DNA of 64,000 bases. Source: Planctomycetota bacterium (GTDB taxonomy: Bacteria > Planctomycetota > Phycisphaerae > Phycisphaerales > SM1A02). Made by a program: the position numbers and the translations under genes. This document shows positions 1 through 9,279 of the stretch, in pieces (position 1 is the first letter of the stretch; each line of letters begins with the position of its first letter). The DNA lies in contig JACZRS010000015.1 of NCBI GenBank assembly GCA_022574595.1, forward strand, positions 60,672 to 124,671, read 5' to 3'. The notes below the pieces were generated by a model. The model was given only the letters and a program-made list of their open reading frames with translations, made no database searches and had not been told where the DNA came from.

Positions 1-1869
1 GTTGGGCAGTAGTCGCAAGTTGCCGTCTTGGAGATCGATGATTAGTGGATCGATAGCAATGTTGCCCACTCCCTCCCAACCTCCTAGCACATTACTGAAA
101 GTTATTGTCGTAAAAGAGTCGCCCGAATCTAGAATCTGCTCGTTCTCATTGTAATAAACGAGACAGTTCGTGAGAGTCGGGTAGCTAGGTACATTGTTTT
201 CGTTATATATCGCTCCGCCAAGACTGGCAGAATTGCTTGCAATCGTGCAGTTAAATAGCGATCCATTGCCTCCAAACCTATTCATGATTGCGCCGCCGCG
301 CCTTGCGGAGTTTCCGTAAAATTGACAATTGATTGCATTTGCGCTGCTGTTAATATTATTAAATATTCCACCGCCGCGATTCGCAAAATTACCAGAAATA
401 TTGCAAGCCGAGAAGCTGGGGCAGCTTTGAAGGTTATACACCCCGCCTCCATCAAACTGAGCCATGTTGTTTGAAATCGTACAATCTATAAACGTAGAAC
501 TACTGAATAATCCACTGCTAATTGCCCCGCCATGGGCCTCTGCAGTGTTGGTGGTGAAGATGCAATCTGATATCAACGGGCTGCTACTAATTGTGTGCAT
601 TGCACCGCCACTATCAGCGGAGTTCCAATTGAAAACACAACTAGTGTAGATCGGATTGCTCGATATGTTGCGAGCGGCACCGCCTGCTGTTGCTGAATTG
701 GTCATGAAACTGCAGTTAATTACCGACGATCCAATGCCTTCCTGAATTTGTATACCACCTCCCCAATTAGCAGTGTTATCAGTAAACGTGCTATTACTCA
801 GGATTAGTGTACTATTTAGTGAGTATATCCCACCGCCATTATGGGCAGCATTGTTTTCATCGAAAGTGCAACTGGCAACCGTTGCATTTCCTCCGTTGTT
901 GAACATTCCACCACCGCCAGTACTGTTACTTGTGCCTTCAGCTGTGTTATTCGAGAAATGGCAATTGGTAAGCATCGAGTTGCTGAGTTCTATATTGCAC
1001 ATCCCACCGCCGGAGTTTCCAGCTGTGTTCTCGAAAAATTCGCAATCTACCAAGATTGGGTCGTTGAATTGAATGCTGTACATCCCACCGCCGTCACCAA
1101 TTGCTGAATTCCCGCTAAAGGCGCAGTTTGTAACCGTCGGGCTACTGAATTCACGGTTCTGTATCCCGCCTCCATCACCGTCAACTGAGTTAGAACTGAA
1201 AGTAGAGCTGGATATGTATGGGCTGCTCATTAAGTTGTAGATCGCTCCGCCACCACTATATTGTGCAGCACCAACGACTGTGTTTCCGCTGAAGTTGCAG
1301 AAGACGATCGTCGGGAAGCTGCCAATATTCACCATCCCGCCTCCGCCACTATACTCATTGGCACTTGCCACAGTATTTTCATTGAAATTGCAGTTAACAA
1401 TCAATGCGTTGCTGATGATATTATACATCCCGCCGCCACGCACACTTGCCGAGTTGTTGTTGAAATTGCAGTTTGTTATCGTTGGGGAGCTGTGGTCATT
1501 TACCATCCCACCACCGAAGTCAGCATTGCCACCGGTGATCGTGAAACCATGTAGCACCGAATCCGATCCCTCGCCACTGTTGCAGGTTACCACCGACCCA
1601 GCTTGTTGTGCGTCGATGATTGTTACATCAGATCCATTCGAACTATGCAGCCAGATCGCCTTTCCGAGGAAATTGATTGTTTCGTTATATGTGCCAGGTG
1701 CAATCACCACCTCGTCATCATTCATAGCCGCATCAATGGCTTCTTGAATTGTCGGGTAGTCGCTGGGGACGTGTATTGTGTCGGCCGCTACTGTCGGACC
1801 AAATGCGGCCGCTAGAGACATCGCCAAGACGATCAGGGGGTTGGTACTCTTGAAATTCAAGGACATCAT
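1..1869 (-). CDS. Secreted right-handed beta-helix protein (partial, C-terminus beyond window)
   Basis: The frame is open from the ATG at 1869 to base 1, giving 623 residues without a stop; the C-terminus lies outside the window. A GGAG lies about 6 bases upstream of the ATG. The first ~28 residues form a signal peptide. The mature part opens with a HVPSDYPTIQEAIDAAMN-type motif, typical of secreted parallel beta-helix proteins. It then runs through many short repeats of the form 'TNCxFxxNSAxxGGGMYN', as in polymorphic outer-membrane-protein-like repeats, each probably one or two helix coils. The family usually sits at the cell surface or is secreted; the ligand cannot be told. The paralogue at 39285 has the same opening motif and ends in dockerin-like repeats, so the missing end here may do the same (inference). 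Confidence 0.85.
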   Translation of the reverse strand, partial: MMSLNFKSTNPLIVLAMSLAAAFGPTVAADTIHVPSDYPTIQEAIDAAMNDDEVVIAPGTYNETINFLGKAIWLHSSNGSDVTIIDAQQAGSVVTCNSGEGSDSVLHGFTITGGNADFGGGMVNDHSSPTITNCNFNNNSASVRGGGMYNIISNALIVNCNFNENTVASANEYSGGGGMVNIGSFPTIVFCNFSGNTVVGAAQYSGGGAIYNLMSSPYISSSTFSSNSVDGDGGGIQNREFSSPTVTNCAFSGNSAIGDGGGMYSIQFNDPILVDCEFFENTAGNSGGGMCNIELSNSMLTNCHFSNNTAEGTSNSTGGGGMFNNGGNATVASCTFDENNAAHNGGGIYSLNSTLILSNSTFTDNTANWGGGIQIQEGIGSSVINCSFMTNSATAGGAARNISSNPIYTSCVFNWNSADSGGAMHTISSSPLISDCIFTTNTAEAHGGAISSGLFSSSTFIDCTISNNMAQFDGGGVYNLQSCPSFSACNISGNFANRGGGIFNNINSSANAINCQFYGNSARRGGAIMNRFGGNGSLFNCTIASNSASLGGAIYNENNVPSYPTLTNCLVYYNENEQILDSGDSFTTITFSNVLGGWEGVGNIAIDPLIIDLQDGNLRLLPN

Positions 1870-1927
1870 TTAGCTCCTTCAGAATAAGAGGATGCACACT
1901 GACGCCTATCGGCAAGTCCTTGGCCGC

Positions 1928-1961
1928 CCCCGGATAAGGTGCCCCCGGATAAGGTGCCCCC
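1928..1961. repeat. 15-bp tandem repeat, two copies
   Basis: The unit ccccggataaggtgc occurs twice head to tail (1928-1942 and 1943-1957), followed by a partial third ccccg. It lies just upstream of the minus-strand beta-helix gene. Function unknown; two copies only. Confidence 0.7.
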
Positions 1962-2040
1962 GTGCAGCAGAACGAAAATCAGTGTATAGCAGATGGCGGC
2001 AGTCGGAAAGGGAAAATCTTTATTTTGGATTAGAAGGCAC

Positions 2041-2146
2041 CTTGGTTCATCCCTCATGTTACATTCCTCACTTTTCAAGACGCCGCCCGCTTAAGCGGGC
2101 GGCGCCGGCGGCTTTACTAATGCCTGGTGCCCAGTGCCTTCTTCAA
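2041..2146 (-). repeat. Intergenic palindromic repeat element, copy A
   Basis: About 105 bases whose reverse complement matches 6362-6450. Both copies share an identical 25-base core (2074-2098 here, 6416-6440 there). The core contains the centre of a perfect 24-base palindrome at 2081-2104 built around CTTAAG. Similarity continues on both sides: a 'gaagaaggcact' block on one side and 'gtgaggaat' on the other. The two copies are inverted relative to each other and bracket miaB plus three of the secreted paralogues. Confidence 0.75.
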
Positions 2147-2165
2147 CTGCCTACGATAGGCCGCT

Positions 2166-3779
2166 GTGATTAAAGCTGATACACCAACACCAAAGATCGA
2201 TCTGGGGCGGAGCGTTTATCTTGAGACGTTCGGTTGTCAGATGAACGAACTTGATAGCGAACTTGTGCGCGGGCATTTGTCAGCGCTTGGTTATACGTTT
2301 ACTACCGATCAACTAGCTGCGGATGTTGTGCTTTTTAATACTTGTTCAGTGCGCCAGCAGGCGGAGAATAAGGTTCTTAGTCGACTGGGAATTATTGCTG
2401 TAAACAAACGTGAAGGTGCGGAGGTGGTGGTGGGGGTGATCGGTTGCATGGCTGAGCGCGAGGGCGCGGACATGATTAAGCGTTATCCACAAATCGATTT
2501 GATGTGTGGGCCCGGCGAGCTGGATAAGCTGCCCATGCTTATTGATAACGCAATGAAAACCCAGGCGGTGGAGCTTGCGGATCGAGTTGCGCTTCAAGGC
2601 AATCGCACTCGCAGAACAGCAACGCTTGCCGCGGCTGAAGATAATCTCCAATTGCTTGATCTTTCGCGTGCGTTTGACCCGGAAGGTGGGCAATTGGGGA
2701 GGAGCGCTTACGTTAGGATCACGCGTGGATGTAATAAATACTGCACATATTGCGTGGTTCCATATACACGTGGCGCAGAAGTGCATCGCCCTCCTACTGA
2801 TATTGTGGATGAATGTAAGCGTTTAGCGGATTCGGGTGTTATCGAAATTACACTTTTAGGGCAGACGGTCAATCATTATGTATATACACATGGAGTTGCG
2901 GTTTCGCTTGATGGTCGTGAGTTAGATCAGGTTGGGCCGGGCGCTGCTGCGTTTAAGGCAAACTCAAATGGATCAAGCAAAGGGGTAATTAAGGGTAATC
3001 GCACTACAAGCTTTGCTGATCTACTTAGACGCATTCACGATGAAGTTCCCAAGGTGTTGCGGCTGCGCTTTGTTACGAGTTATGCGCGAGACTTTGGCGA
3101 AGATATTTTGCACGCCATGGCTGATTGTGAACGGATTTGTGAGTATTTGCACGCTCCGCTTCAATCGGGATCGGATCGCGTACTGAAGCTGATGAATCGT
3201 GGATATACCAGCGGGGAGTATTTGGATTTCGTTGAGCGCGCCAGAGCGATTATGCCTGATGTAAGCTTGGCGGGAGATATTATTGTTGGTTTTTCGGGGG
3301 AAACCGATGAGGATTTTCAGCTGACTAAGGACTTGCTCAAACGCGTGCGCTTTAAGAACAATTTCATATTTAAGTATTCACCTCGCCCCGGGACGACTGC
3401 GATTGATCGCTTTGCCGATGATGTGCCCGAAGTAGTAAAGCGGCAGCGAAACAATGAGCTGCTGGCTTTGCAAGCTGAGATTAGTGCTGAAGTGCATCGT
3501 GAGTTTGTGGGCAAGGAAGTGGCCGTTTTTGTTGAGAAGATAAGCCCACATGAGCTAAAGCAATCAAATGGAATTGATCCCCAGGTTCAGTTGGGATGGG
3601 AAAGCTCACGAATTCAGCTTTCAGGTAGAACTGGGGGCGATTTGATTACTGTCTTTGATGCTAAAGACGAAAAGGCTGCTAATGAGATGATTGGGCGGAT
3701 TGTGAGGGTGAAAGTGACCGCTTCCGGGCCGTTGATTCTGCATGGAAAGGCAGTAATAGCTGCCAAAGCTGCAATTTAG
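2166..3779 (+). CDS. miaB: tRNA-2-methylthio-N6-dimethylallyladenosine synthase MiaB
   Basis: Radical-SAM methylthiotransferase that adds a methylthio group to isopentenyl-adenosine 37 of tRNAs. The N-terminal UPF0004 domain has its three cluster cysteines at 24, 60 and 94. The radical-SAM cysteines are C189, C193 and C196 in a CNKYCTYC motif. The LGQTVNHY motif (LGQNVNSY in most MiaB) follows near residue 231, and a C-terminal TRAM-like stretch is present. The start is a GTG at 2166 with no clear ribosome-binding site. At 537 residues it is longer than the usual 440-480. The excess is an insertion of about 40 residues after the radical-SAM motif (about 240-282), Gly/Ala/Asn-rich and probably a surface loop. 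Some copies of this family act on other tRNA sites (MtaB type), but the motif set fits MiaB best. Confidence 0.92.
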   Translation: MIKADTPTPKIDLGRSVYLETFGCQMNELDSELVRGHLSALGYTFTTDQLAADVVLFNTCSVRQQAENKVLSRLGIIAVNKREGAEVVVGVIGCMAEREGADMIKRYPQIDLMCGPGELDKLPMLIDNAMKTQAVELADRVALQGNRTRRTATLAAAEDNLQLLDLSRAFDPEGGQLGRSAYVRITRGCNKYCTYCVVPYTRGAEVHRPPTDIVDECKRLADSGVIEITLLGQTVNHYVYTHGVAVSLDGRELDQVGPGAAAFKANSNGSSKGVIKGNRTTSFADLLRRIHDEVPKVLRLRFVTSYARDFGEDILHAMADCERICEYLHAPLQSGSDRVLKLMNRGYTSGEYLDFVERARAIMPDVSLAGDIIVGFSGETDEDFQLTKDLLKRVRFKNNFIFKYSPRPGTTAIDRFADDVPEVVKRQRNNELLALQAEISAEVHREFVGKEVAVFVEKISPHELKQSNGIDPQVQLGWESSRIQLSGRTGGDLITVFDAKDEKAANEMIGRIVRVKVTASGPLILHGKAVIAAKAAI

Positions 3780-3888
3780 GTATTTTGTAGTATTGCTAGT
3801 TTCTGTGATTATGGTATTTTGGGTGGGGTTTCTTGCCTATAGTCTTGCCTCATCACTAATGGTAGATTTTGATAAAGGATTAGCCATT

Positions 3889-4689
3889 ATGAAAAGGAAC
3901 TCTTTATTAGTTGCTGCGGTTTTAACTTTAATCGTCAGCGGATCAACGAGAGCGAATCTACTCGGTGTTGATTGGATCCTTGGCCCACATCAACACCCAG
4001 ACGGCCAGCACACTACATTCCAGATTGTCGTAAGTTTTAACGATCCTAACGATCAGATCTTTGCCGTTAGCTGTGGCATGGGTATAGACTTGGATTTTTG
4101 GACATCAGATGGCAGCGATATCTATAACCAGGAACAGTTTGCCGGTTTACCTTTCAATGATTTCCCTTCAGCACCCGGCCTTGGTGGTGAGCTGTGGGAC
4201 AGCTATGTAACAATCGGTGCTACAACTTTCCCTTCAAACACTCAGTTCACGCCAGACTTCCTGGGTCCATGGGGCGGTGTTCCACCACCACAGCAGGTGA
4301 TCGTGGGCAGCGAACTTAATGAAAACGATGGCGCATGGTTCTTCTTTGGTGACGCGCCATTTGTTAGCGATCTCGAAGATGCGGTAGCAGATAACAAGAC
4401 CTTTGATATTGTCGTTGCTCAGTTCACGGTAGATGAAGGTGTTAACATTTACTTAAGCAGCAACATCGGCTGGTTTGAAGATGGAGTCGGTCGCCTCACC
4501 ACGTTTGAAGTGGACACTGCTCCTCCCTGCCCGTGGGATCTCGACGATTCCGGCTTCGTCAGTATTTTTGATTTGCTAGAGCTCTTTTCTCAATGGGGTA
4601 CTGATGGACCTGGAGACTTCGACGAAAGCGGAGCAGTAGGGGGCTTCGACCTTATCACCCTCTTAGCCAATTGGGGGCCGTGCCCGTGA
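3889..4689 (+). CDS. Secreted paralogue 1 of tandem family, dockerin-like C-terminus
   Basis: 266 residues from the ATG at 3889, chosen because a normal signal peptide (MKRNSLLVAAV...) begins there; the open frame extends back to 3793. The mature domain carries the family signature seen in all five neighbours: an 'HQHPDG-HTTFQ' block, 'FWTSDGSDIYNQE', 'LPFNDFPSAPGLGGELWDSY', 'TTFPSNTQF', 'LGPWGG-PPP-QVI' and 'DGAWFFFG'. The last ~55 residues hold two dockerin-like repeats (DLDDSGFVSIFDLLELFSQW and DFDESGAVGGFDLITLLANW) and end in GPCP. Dockerin-type repeats bind calcium and can dock to cohesins; in planctomycetes such tails are common and their partner is unknown. The core domain has no function I recognise. 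Confidence 0.85.
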   Translation: MKRNSLLVAAVLTLIVSGSTRANLLGVDWILGPHQHPDGQHTTFQIVVSFNDPNDQIFAVSCGMGIDLDFWTSDGSDIYNQEQFAGLPFNDFPSAPGLGGELWDSYVTIGATTFPSNTQFTPDFLGPWGGVPPPQQVIVGSELNENDGAWFFFGDAPFVSDLEDAVADNKTFDIVVAQFTVDEGVNIYLSSNIGWFEDGVGRLTTFEVDTAPPCPWDLDDSGFVSIFDLLELFSQWGTDGPGDFDESGAVGGFDLITLLANWGPCP

Positions 4690-4798
4690 GGAAATATGGC
4701 ATTAAGACATCATGGCATCAAGAGTATCGCCGCCGGCGTGTTTTAAGGTTGTATTTTCAAATACTTTCAAGGAGAAAGCTTGAATAAAGGTTCGAGAA

Positions 4799-5524
4799 AT
4801 GAAGAAGCAAATTCTTTATATGGCAACTGTATTAGCTTTGGCAGTCAGCAATTCTGCAAGTGCTGACTTAGTAGATGTCAATTGGCAATTAAGTCCATAC
4901 CAGCACCCGGATGGCTTGCATACCACGTTTCAGCTTTATGCAAGCTTTAATAATGCTGGCGATCAGATCGCTGCTGTTAGTGGTAAGCCCGGACCGGATG
5001 TCAACATCATTGCCTTTTGGACATTCGATTCTAGCGAGGATCCTGGTAGTGGAGGCGATCTTTACAACCAGGAATTGTACGACGGTCTTCCGTTTAACGA
5101 TTTTCCATCAGCGCCCGGCCTTGGCGGTGAGTTGTGGGACACTTATGTCACAATCGGCCAAACTACGTTCCCTTCCAATACTCTATTCACTCCAAACTTC
5201 CTGTGCTGTGATTACCCGCCAAATATAATGCTGATCTACGGCAGCCAGTTTTATTCGGGTGATGGAGCCTGGTTCTTCTTTGGCGCTCCACCGGTTGTGG
5301 GCGATCTTCCAGATGCGGTTAAAGGCAACGAAACCTTTGATATCGTCATTGCTCAGTTTACTGTGGATGCTGGTAGTAATGTTCACCTAAGCGGCAACAT
5401 TGCCTGGTTGGATGCACTATCAGGATCGAGTAACACACCATTTGAAGTAAACACTCCAGCACCTGGGGCACTTGCATTGCTCGGCCTTGCTGGTCTTGTT
5501 GGCATTCGTAGAAGGCGTTGGTGA
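4799..5524 (+). CDS. Secreted paralogue 2 of tandem family, PEP-CTERM-like C-terminus
   Basis: 241 residues with a signal peptide (about 1-22) and the same core domain as the gene at 3889. The C-terminus has no dockerin repeats. It ends in a PEP-CTERM-like tail: PAPGALALLGLAGL, a hydrophobic run, then RRRRW. Such tails normally mark proteins for processing by an exosortase-type enzyme and for surface or exopolysaccharide attachment. No exosortase gene is visible in this window. It has one insertion relative to paralogue 1 ('SSEDPGSGG') and an unusual CCDYPP where others have a WGG-PPP motif. The ATG at 4799 lies about 110 bases after the previous gene. Confidence 0.85.
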   Translation: MKKQILYMATVLALAVSNSASADLVDVNWQLSPYQHPDGLHTTFQLYASFNNAGDQIAAVSGKPGPDVNIIAFWTFDSSEDPGSGGDLYNQELYDGLPFNDFPSAPGLGGELWDTYVTIGQTTFPSNTLFTPNFLCCDYPPNIMLIYGSQFYSGDGAWFFFGAPPVVGDLPDAVKGNETFDIVIAQFTVDAGSNVHLSGNIAWLDALSGSSNTPFEVNTPAPGALALLGLAGLVGIRRRRW

Positions 5525-5578
5525 GGCCACATTTTGAATAATTTTCTTGCGTAAAAAGTGTTTAATGAGGTACTAGAA

Positions 5579-6364
5579 ATGAATAAGCAAATACTTTGTG
5601 TGGCTGGAGCCTTAGTATCTATTGTTAGCTCTATAACCAGTGCGGATTTTGTTTCAGTTGAGATTGTCAAGGGGCCTTTTCAGCATCCGGATGGGCTGCA
5701 CGACACCTGGCGCGTAGTGGCATTCTTTGATGATCCGATGGATCGACTCAATATTGTGGCCGGTCTTTGTGAAAGTCCGCTGTGGTTCTATACTGGGTCA
5801 GGCGAGCTATACAACCAGGAACTGTTTGCCGATTTAACGTTCAACGACTTCCCATCAGTTGGCCTTGGTGATGATGCTGAAGCTTATGACAGTTATCTCA
5901 CCATTGGTGCCACCGAATTTCCCGCGCACACTCAGTTCAGTCCAGATTTTCTGGGCCCCTGGGGCGGTTCGCCACCACCAGTTCAAGTAATACTGGGCAG
6001 TGAATTCGGTCCTGATGCTGACGCTGCATGGTTCTATTGGCCTCCTCCTGAAGTTCCAGAAGTAGGGATGTGGAACAATGAGGTGGTAATCGCTCAATTT
6101 ACTGTTGATAAAGGCGCAGGATTCTTTTTACGAACCGGTGTGGTTTGGATAGACCCGATAGAAGGACAAATCTTGACTCCATTCACAGTGAACAATCTTC
6201 CCTGCCCGTGGGATCTAGACAACTCAGGATCAGTCAGCACCAGCGATCTGCTTAGTCTCTTTGCACAATGGGGTACAGTAGGGCCTGGCGACTTTGATGG
6301 CAGTGGATCTGTCGGCACTTCCGATCTGCTAATTCTCTTTGCCAATTGGGGGCCGTGCCCGTGA
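5579..6364 (+). CDS. Secreted paralogue 3 of tandem family, dockerin-like C-terminus
   Basis: 261 residues from the ATG at 5579, where a signal peptide (MNKQILCVAGAL...) starts; the open frame reaches back to 5558. It is the most diverged member of the array. The core keeps 'FQHPDGLHDTW', 'LYNQELF', 'FNDFPS', 'TEFPAHTQF' and 'LGPWGGSPPPVQVILGSEF', but the later WFFFG block is replaced by 'AAWFYWPPP'. The C-terminus carries two dockerin-like repeats (DLDNSGSVSTSDLLSLFAQW and DFDGSGSVGTSDLLILFANW) ending GPCP. It follows paralogue 2 by 54 bases, so the two could share a transcript. Function of the core is unknown. Confidence 0.82.
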   Translation: MNKQILCVAGALVSIVSSITSADFVSVEIVKGPFQHPDGLHDTWRVVAFFDDPMDRLNIVAGLCESPLWFYTGSGELYNQELFADLTFNDFPSVGLGDDAEAYDSYLTIGATEFPAHTQFSPDFLGPWGGSPPPVQVILGSEFGPDADAAWFYWPPPEVPEVGMWNNEVVIAQFTVDKGAGFFLRTGVVWIDPIEGQILTPFTVNNLPCPWDLDNSGSVSTSDLLSLFAQWGTVGPGDFDGSGSVGTSDLLILFANWGPCP

Positions 6365-6460
6365 TGAAGAAGGCACTAGGCACTTGGCATTAGGCATTAG
6401 TGATGTAGGCGCCCCCCGCTTAAGCGGGCGGCGTCTTGAACCGTGAGGAATATGCATTAT
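6362..6460 (+). repeat. Intergenic palindromic repeat element, copy B
   Basis: Inverted counterpart of 2041-2146, with an identical 25-base core at 6416-6440 (ccgcttaagcgggcggcgtc and the next five bases). It begins at the stop codon of paralogue 3. Downstream the sequence again resembles the spacer after paralogue 1 (4687-4745), with a shared 'gccg-cggcgtg' block, so parts of the intergenic spacers were copied together with the genes. Confidence 0.72.
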
Positions 6461-6554
6461 GACATCTTGAAATCACAGGTATCGCCGTCGGCGTGCGTGA
6501 AGGAGGCATTTTCAAGTAATTTCAAGGAGAAATGTTTGAAAAGATGTACGAGAA

Positions 6555-7265
6555 ATGAAGAATCAAGTATTTTGCGTAACGGGGCTTTTAACTTTTGTTC
6601 TTAACAGTTCAGCCAGAGCAGATTTAGTTGAAGTCAATTGGCAGTTAAGCCCAAATCAGCATCCAGATGGCTTGCATGCTACGTTTCAGATTTATGCAAG
6701 CTTTGATAATGCTGGTGATCGCTTTGCTGCCGTAAATGGTCTCGTGGGGGAAGGCTTAAACACACTGGATTTCTGGACATCAGATGGCAGTGATATCTAC
6801 AACCAGGAACAGTTTGACGGTTTGCCGTTTAATGTTTCCCCATCAGCGCCAGGCCTGGGCGGTGAGCTATGGGACAGTTATGTCACAATCGGCCAAACTA
6901 CATTTCCCGCGAACAATCAGTTCAGTCCAAATTTTCTGGGTGATTGGGGTGGAGCTCCCCCTCCAGTACAGGTGATCCTGGGCAGCGCATTTCATGAGGA
7001 TGATGGAGCCTGGTTCTTCTTTGGCGCTCCCCCAGTTGTGGGCGATCTTCCAGATGCAGTTGAAGGCAACGCCACCATTGATATCGTCTTTGCTCAATTC
7101 ACCGTTGATGCTGGGGTAAACGTTCATCTAAACGGCAACATTGCATGGTTAGATCCACTGTCAGGCGTGAATAATACCCCATTTTCTACTCTGACCCCCG
7201 CACCTGGAGTTCTTGTGTTCTTTGGAATTGCTAGCCTTGTCAGCGTTCGCCGTCGGCGTGGATGA
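6555..7265 (+). CDS. Secreted paralogue 4 of tandem family, PEP-CTERM-like C-terminus
   Basis: 236 residues. The signal peptide is about residues 1-22, the core domain is that of the array and closely matches paralogue 2, and the tail is PEP-CTERM-like (PAPGVLVFFGIASLVSV then RRRRG). DNA identity to paralogues 2 and 5 is high in the stretch coding for 'FFFGAPPVVGDLPDAV', which points to fairly recent duplication or gene conversion. The ATG at 6555 was chosen for the signal peptide. No catalytic motif is seen; the conserved Trp, Phe and Gly residues suggest a beta-rich extracellular domain (inference). Confidence 0.83.
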   Translation: MKNQVFCVTGLLTFVLNSSARADLVEVNWQLSPNQHPDGLHATFQIYASFDNAGDRFAAVNGLVGEGLNTLDFWTSDGSDIYNQEQFDGLPFNVSPSAPGLGGELWDSYVTIGQTTFPANNQFSPNFLGDWGGAPPPVQVILGSAFHEDDGAWFFFGAPPVVGDLPDAVEGNATIDIVFAQFTVDAGVNVHLNGNIAWLDPLSGVNNTPFSTLTPAPGVLVFFGIASLVSVRRRRG

Positions 7266-7940
7266 AGTTTTCTGTTTACAGTCTTGAAGTCAGTGCAAGC
7301 AAAAAACAACTTATTTTTAAAAAATTTGTGTTTACGCTCAATTTGATGCTGCAAAGCCCACTTTTTGTAAAATAATGGGAAAGTTTGTGCGTGAGCCATG
7401 GTACTAGGCATGGTGCTGATTGACCAACTTTGTTAATTGTTGTTTCGATAGATTTTGAGCAGGTGGATGATAGTTCTGCTTGAGCAATAAAGTCTGGCTC
7501 TTTGTTCCTTGCTTCAAGGTGTGATTGAGCAAAATCAGCAAAAAAGCGTCCTACTGAGCTAATCAGGAGGGGTGGGCAATGTATTTAGGATTTGCATGGA
7601 GCTTATGCCTAACTCATTTAACACTTTTTTTGGTGTAATAAAAGCCATATCTGCTACTCGACATGGGTAGGATTTCCCAGAGAGATAGGCGGGATGGTCC
7701 ATTGCCGGAAGTGATTTATTGGAAATAATTGTGTGCAATAGTGTGATTTGAATGCTTGTAGCTTACCTATGTTAAAAAAATCAAAAACACATGGGTTAAT
7801 GTATTGACTACTACTTTAAATGCGGTATGTTCGACACAGGCGTGAGAGAAGGCAACAGCTGCAATGACCCTGCTGAGGCCCGTATCTCGTAGTAATCATT
7901 GTAGTTAACAAAGGAAAATGTTGAGAAAGAGGTTCCAAAA
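7266..7940. other. AT-rich intergenic stretch without a recognised gene
   Basis: 675 bases between paralogues 4 and 5. Only short frames are present and none has a credible start, codon pattern or recognisable product. The right part (7740-7940) probably holds the promoter of paralogue 5, but no single -35/-10 pair stands out. No hairpin with a T-run was found after paralogue 4. Confidence 0.5.
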
Positions 7941-8672
7941 ATGAACAAGAACGTTCTTTCAGTAGTTGCGGCCTTGGTGGTTAGCAGCTCAGTTAGTGCA
8001 GGTTTGGTTGAAGTGAATTGGCAGGTAAGCCCATTCCAGCATCCAGATGGCCAGCATATCACGTATCAGATTTACGCAAGCTTTGATAATCTTGGTGATC
8101 AGATGGGTGCTGTAAACGGTCTCGAAATAGCCGGTTTAAACACACTGGATTTCTGGACAATCGCAGGAGTCGATGGTGTTCCTGGCAGTGGTGGTGATAT
8201 TTACAACCAGGAAGCTTTCATTGGTCTGCCGTTTAACGACTTCCCGTCAATTAATCTCCATCCCCTGGCTGAAGCTTATGACAGTTATGTCACGATCGGA
8301 CAGACAGAGTTCCCAGCGAACACTCTGTTCAGCCCAGACTTCCTGGGTGACTGGGGCAAAGCTCCACCACCAGTACAAGTGATCTTGGGTAGTGCGTTCT
8401 CTGAAAGTGATGGCGCATGGTTCTTCTTCGGCGCTCCACCGACTGTGGGCGATCTTCCAGATACGGTTGCAGGCAACGCGACCCATGACGTCCTTATCGC
8501 TCAGTTTACTGTCGCTGCCGGTAATAACGTTCACCTAAACGCCAACGTTGCATGGTTTGATGCACTGGGAGGTTCGAATAACACACCATTCAGCATTGAA
8601 ACTCCCGCGCCTGGTGCACTTGCACTGCTCGGCCTTGCTGGACTTGCTGGCATACGACGTCGTCGTCGCTAA
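7941..8672 (+). CDS. Secreted paralogue 5 of tandem family, PEP-CTERM-like C-terminus
   Basis: 243 residues: a signal peptide (MNKNVLSVVAALVVSSSVSA), the array core domain, and a PEP-CTERM-like tail (PAPGALALLGLAGLAG, then RRRRR). It differs from paralogue 4 by an insertion ('GVDGVPGSGG') at the place where paralogue 2 also has one, and by 'SINLHPLAEAYDSY' in place of 'SAPGLGGELWDSY'. The latter variant resembles paralogue 3, so the members look mosaic. The gene is followed by a strong intrinsic terminator at 8719, so it ends a transcription unit. Function unknown; extracellular location is likely. Confidence 0.85.
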   Translation: MNKNVLSVVAALVVSSSVSAGLVEVNWQVSPFQHPDGQHITYQIYASFDNLGDQMGAVNGLEIAGLNTLDFWTIAGVDGVPGSGGDIYNQEAFIGLPFNDFPSINLHPLAEAYDSYVTIGQTEFPANTLFSPDFLGDWGKAPPPVQVILGSAFSESDGAWFFFGAPPTVGDLPDTVAGNATHDVLIAQFTVAAGNNVHLNANVAWFDALGGSNNTPFSIETPAPGALALLGLAGLAGIRRRRR

Positions 8673-8718
8673 GTTCTCTCAGTTAGTTCTTAGTAACTTT
8701 GACGCCAAAAAGCTTATT

Positions 8719-8754
8719 ACACCGCTGCCAAATTAATTTGGCAGCGGTGTTTTT
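8719..8754 (+). terminator. Strong intrinsic terminator after the paralogue array
   Basis: A perfect 16-bp inverted repeat (acaccgctgccaaatt at 8719-8734 and its complement at 8735-8750) is followed by four T. It lies 46 bases after the stop of paralogue 5. Confidence 0.88.
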
Positions 8755-9279
8755 ATGCGCTTGGTCAGTCAATAGAGTTAAACATTGCACGATAAATGTA
8801 GTCAAAATATGGGACGGAATAGGGTTGGGCAGTGATGGAAGTGGGCTAGAAATAGCCATTTGCTTGATATTTGCTATTTTGTTAGGGATTAAAGTCATAA
8901 AATCATTATTGTTGGAGATTACGCGTTGACACGGCCTGCTGTTCTGCCACAATGTGATAGCAAGTGTCCGCTAACTTGTTATTGCTGCGGGAATGACTGA
9001 TTGTAAGTTCTTCTCTTTGTGGGCCCCACAAGGGCTGTGGTTGATTAGTAGACAAATTGAAGGATGAACAGGGATGCCCGATTGGATTGTGGGTAGTTGG
9101 AATGTGGGATATGGGGCCGCAAGGTCTAGGAAAAGGCTTAGGCAGGTCTTGGTATTACTTTAGCCTTGTAACTGGCCGGAGTATTTGGTGCTTATTTTGA
9201 GTTTATTTGGTTAAATAGATTTTAATAGTCGCCCGGCAATGCTTAGCCGGTATTCGACTCCCCTTCAATAGAAAGGCCA
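8755..9279. other. Intergenic region upstream of the metalloprotease
   Basis: 525 bases with no supported gene; short frames on both strands lack any recognisable product. The last 90 bases carry the promoter candidate described at 9197-9226. Confidence 0.5.
9197..9226 (+). promoter_or_regulatory. Candidate promoter of the metalloprotease gene
   Basis: TTGAGT (9197-9202), an 18-base spacer, then TTTAAT (9221-9226), about 54 bases before the ATG. This is a sigma-70-like match judged by eye. Confidence 0.4.
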
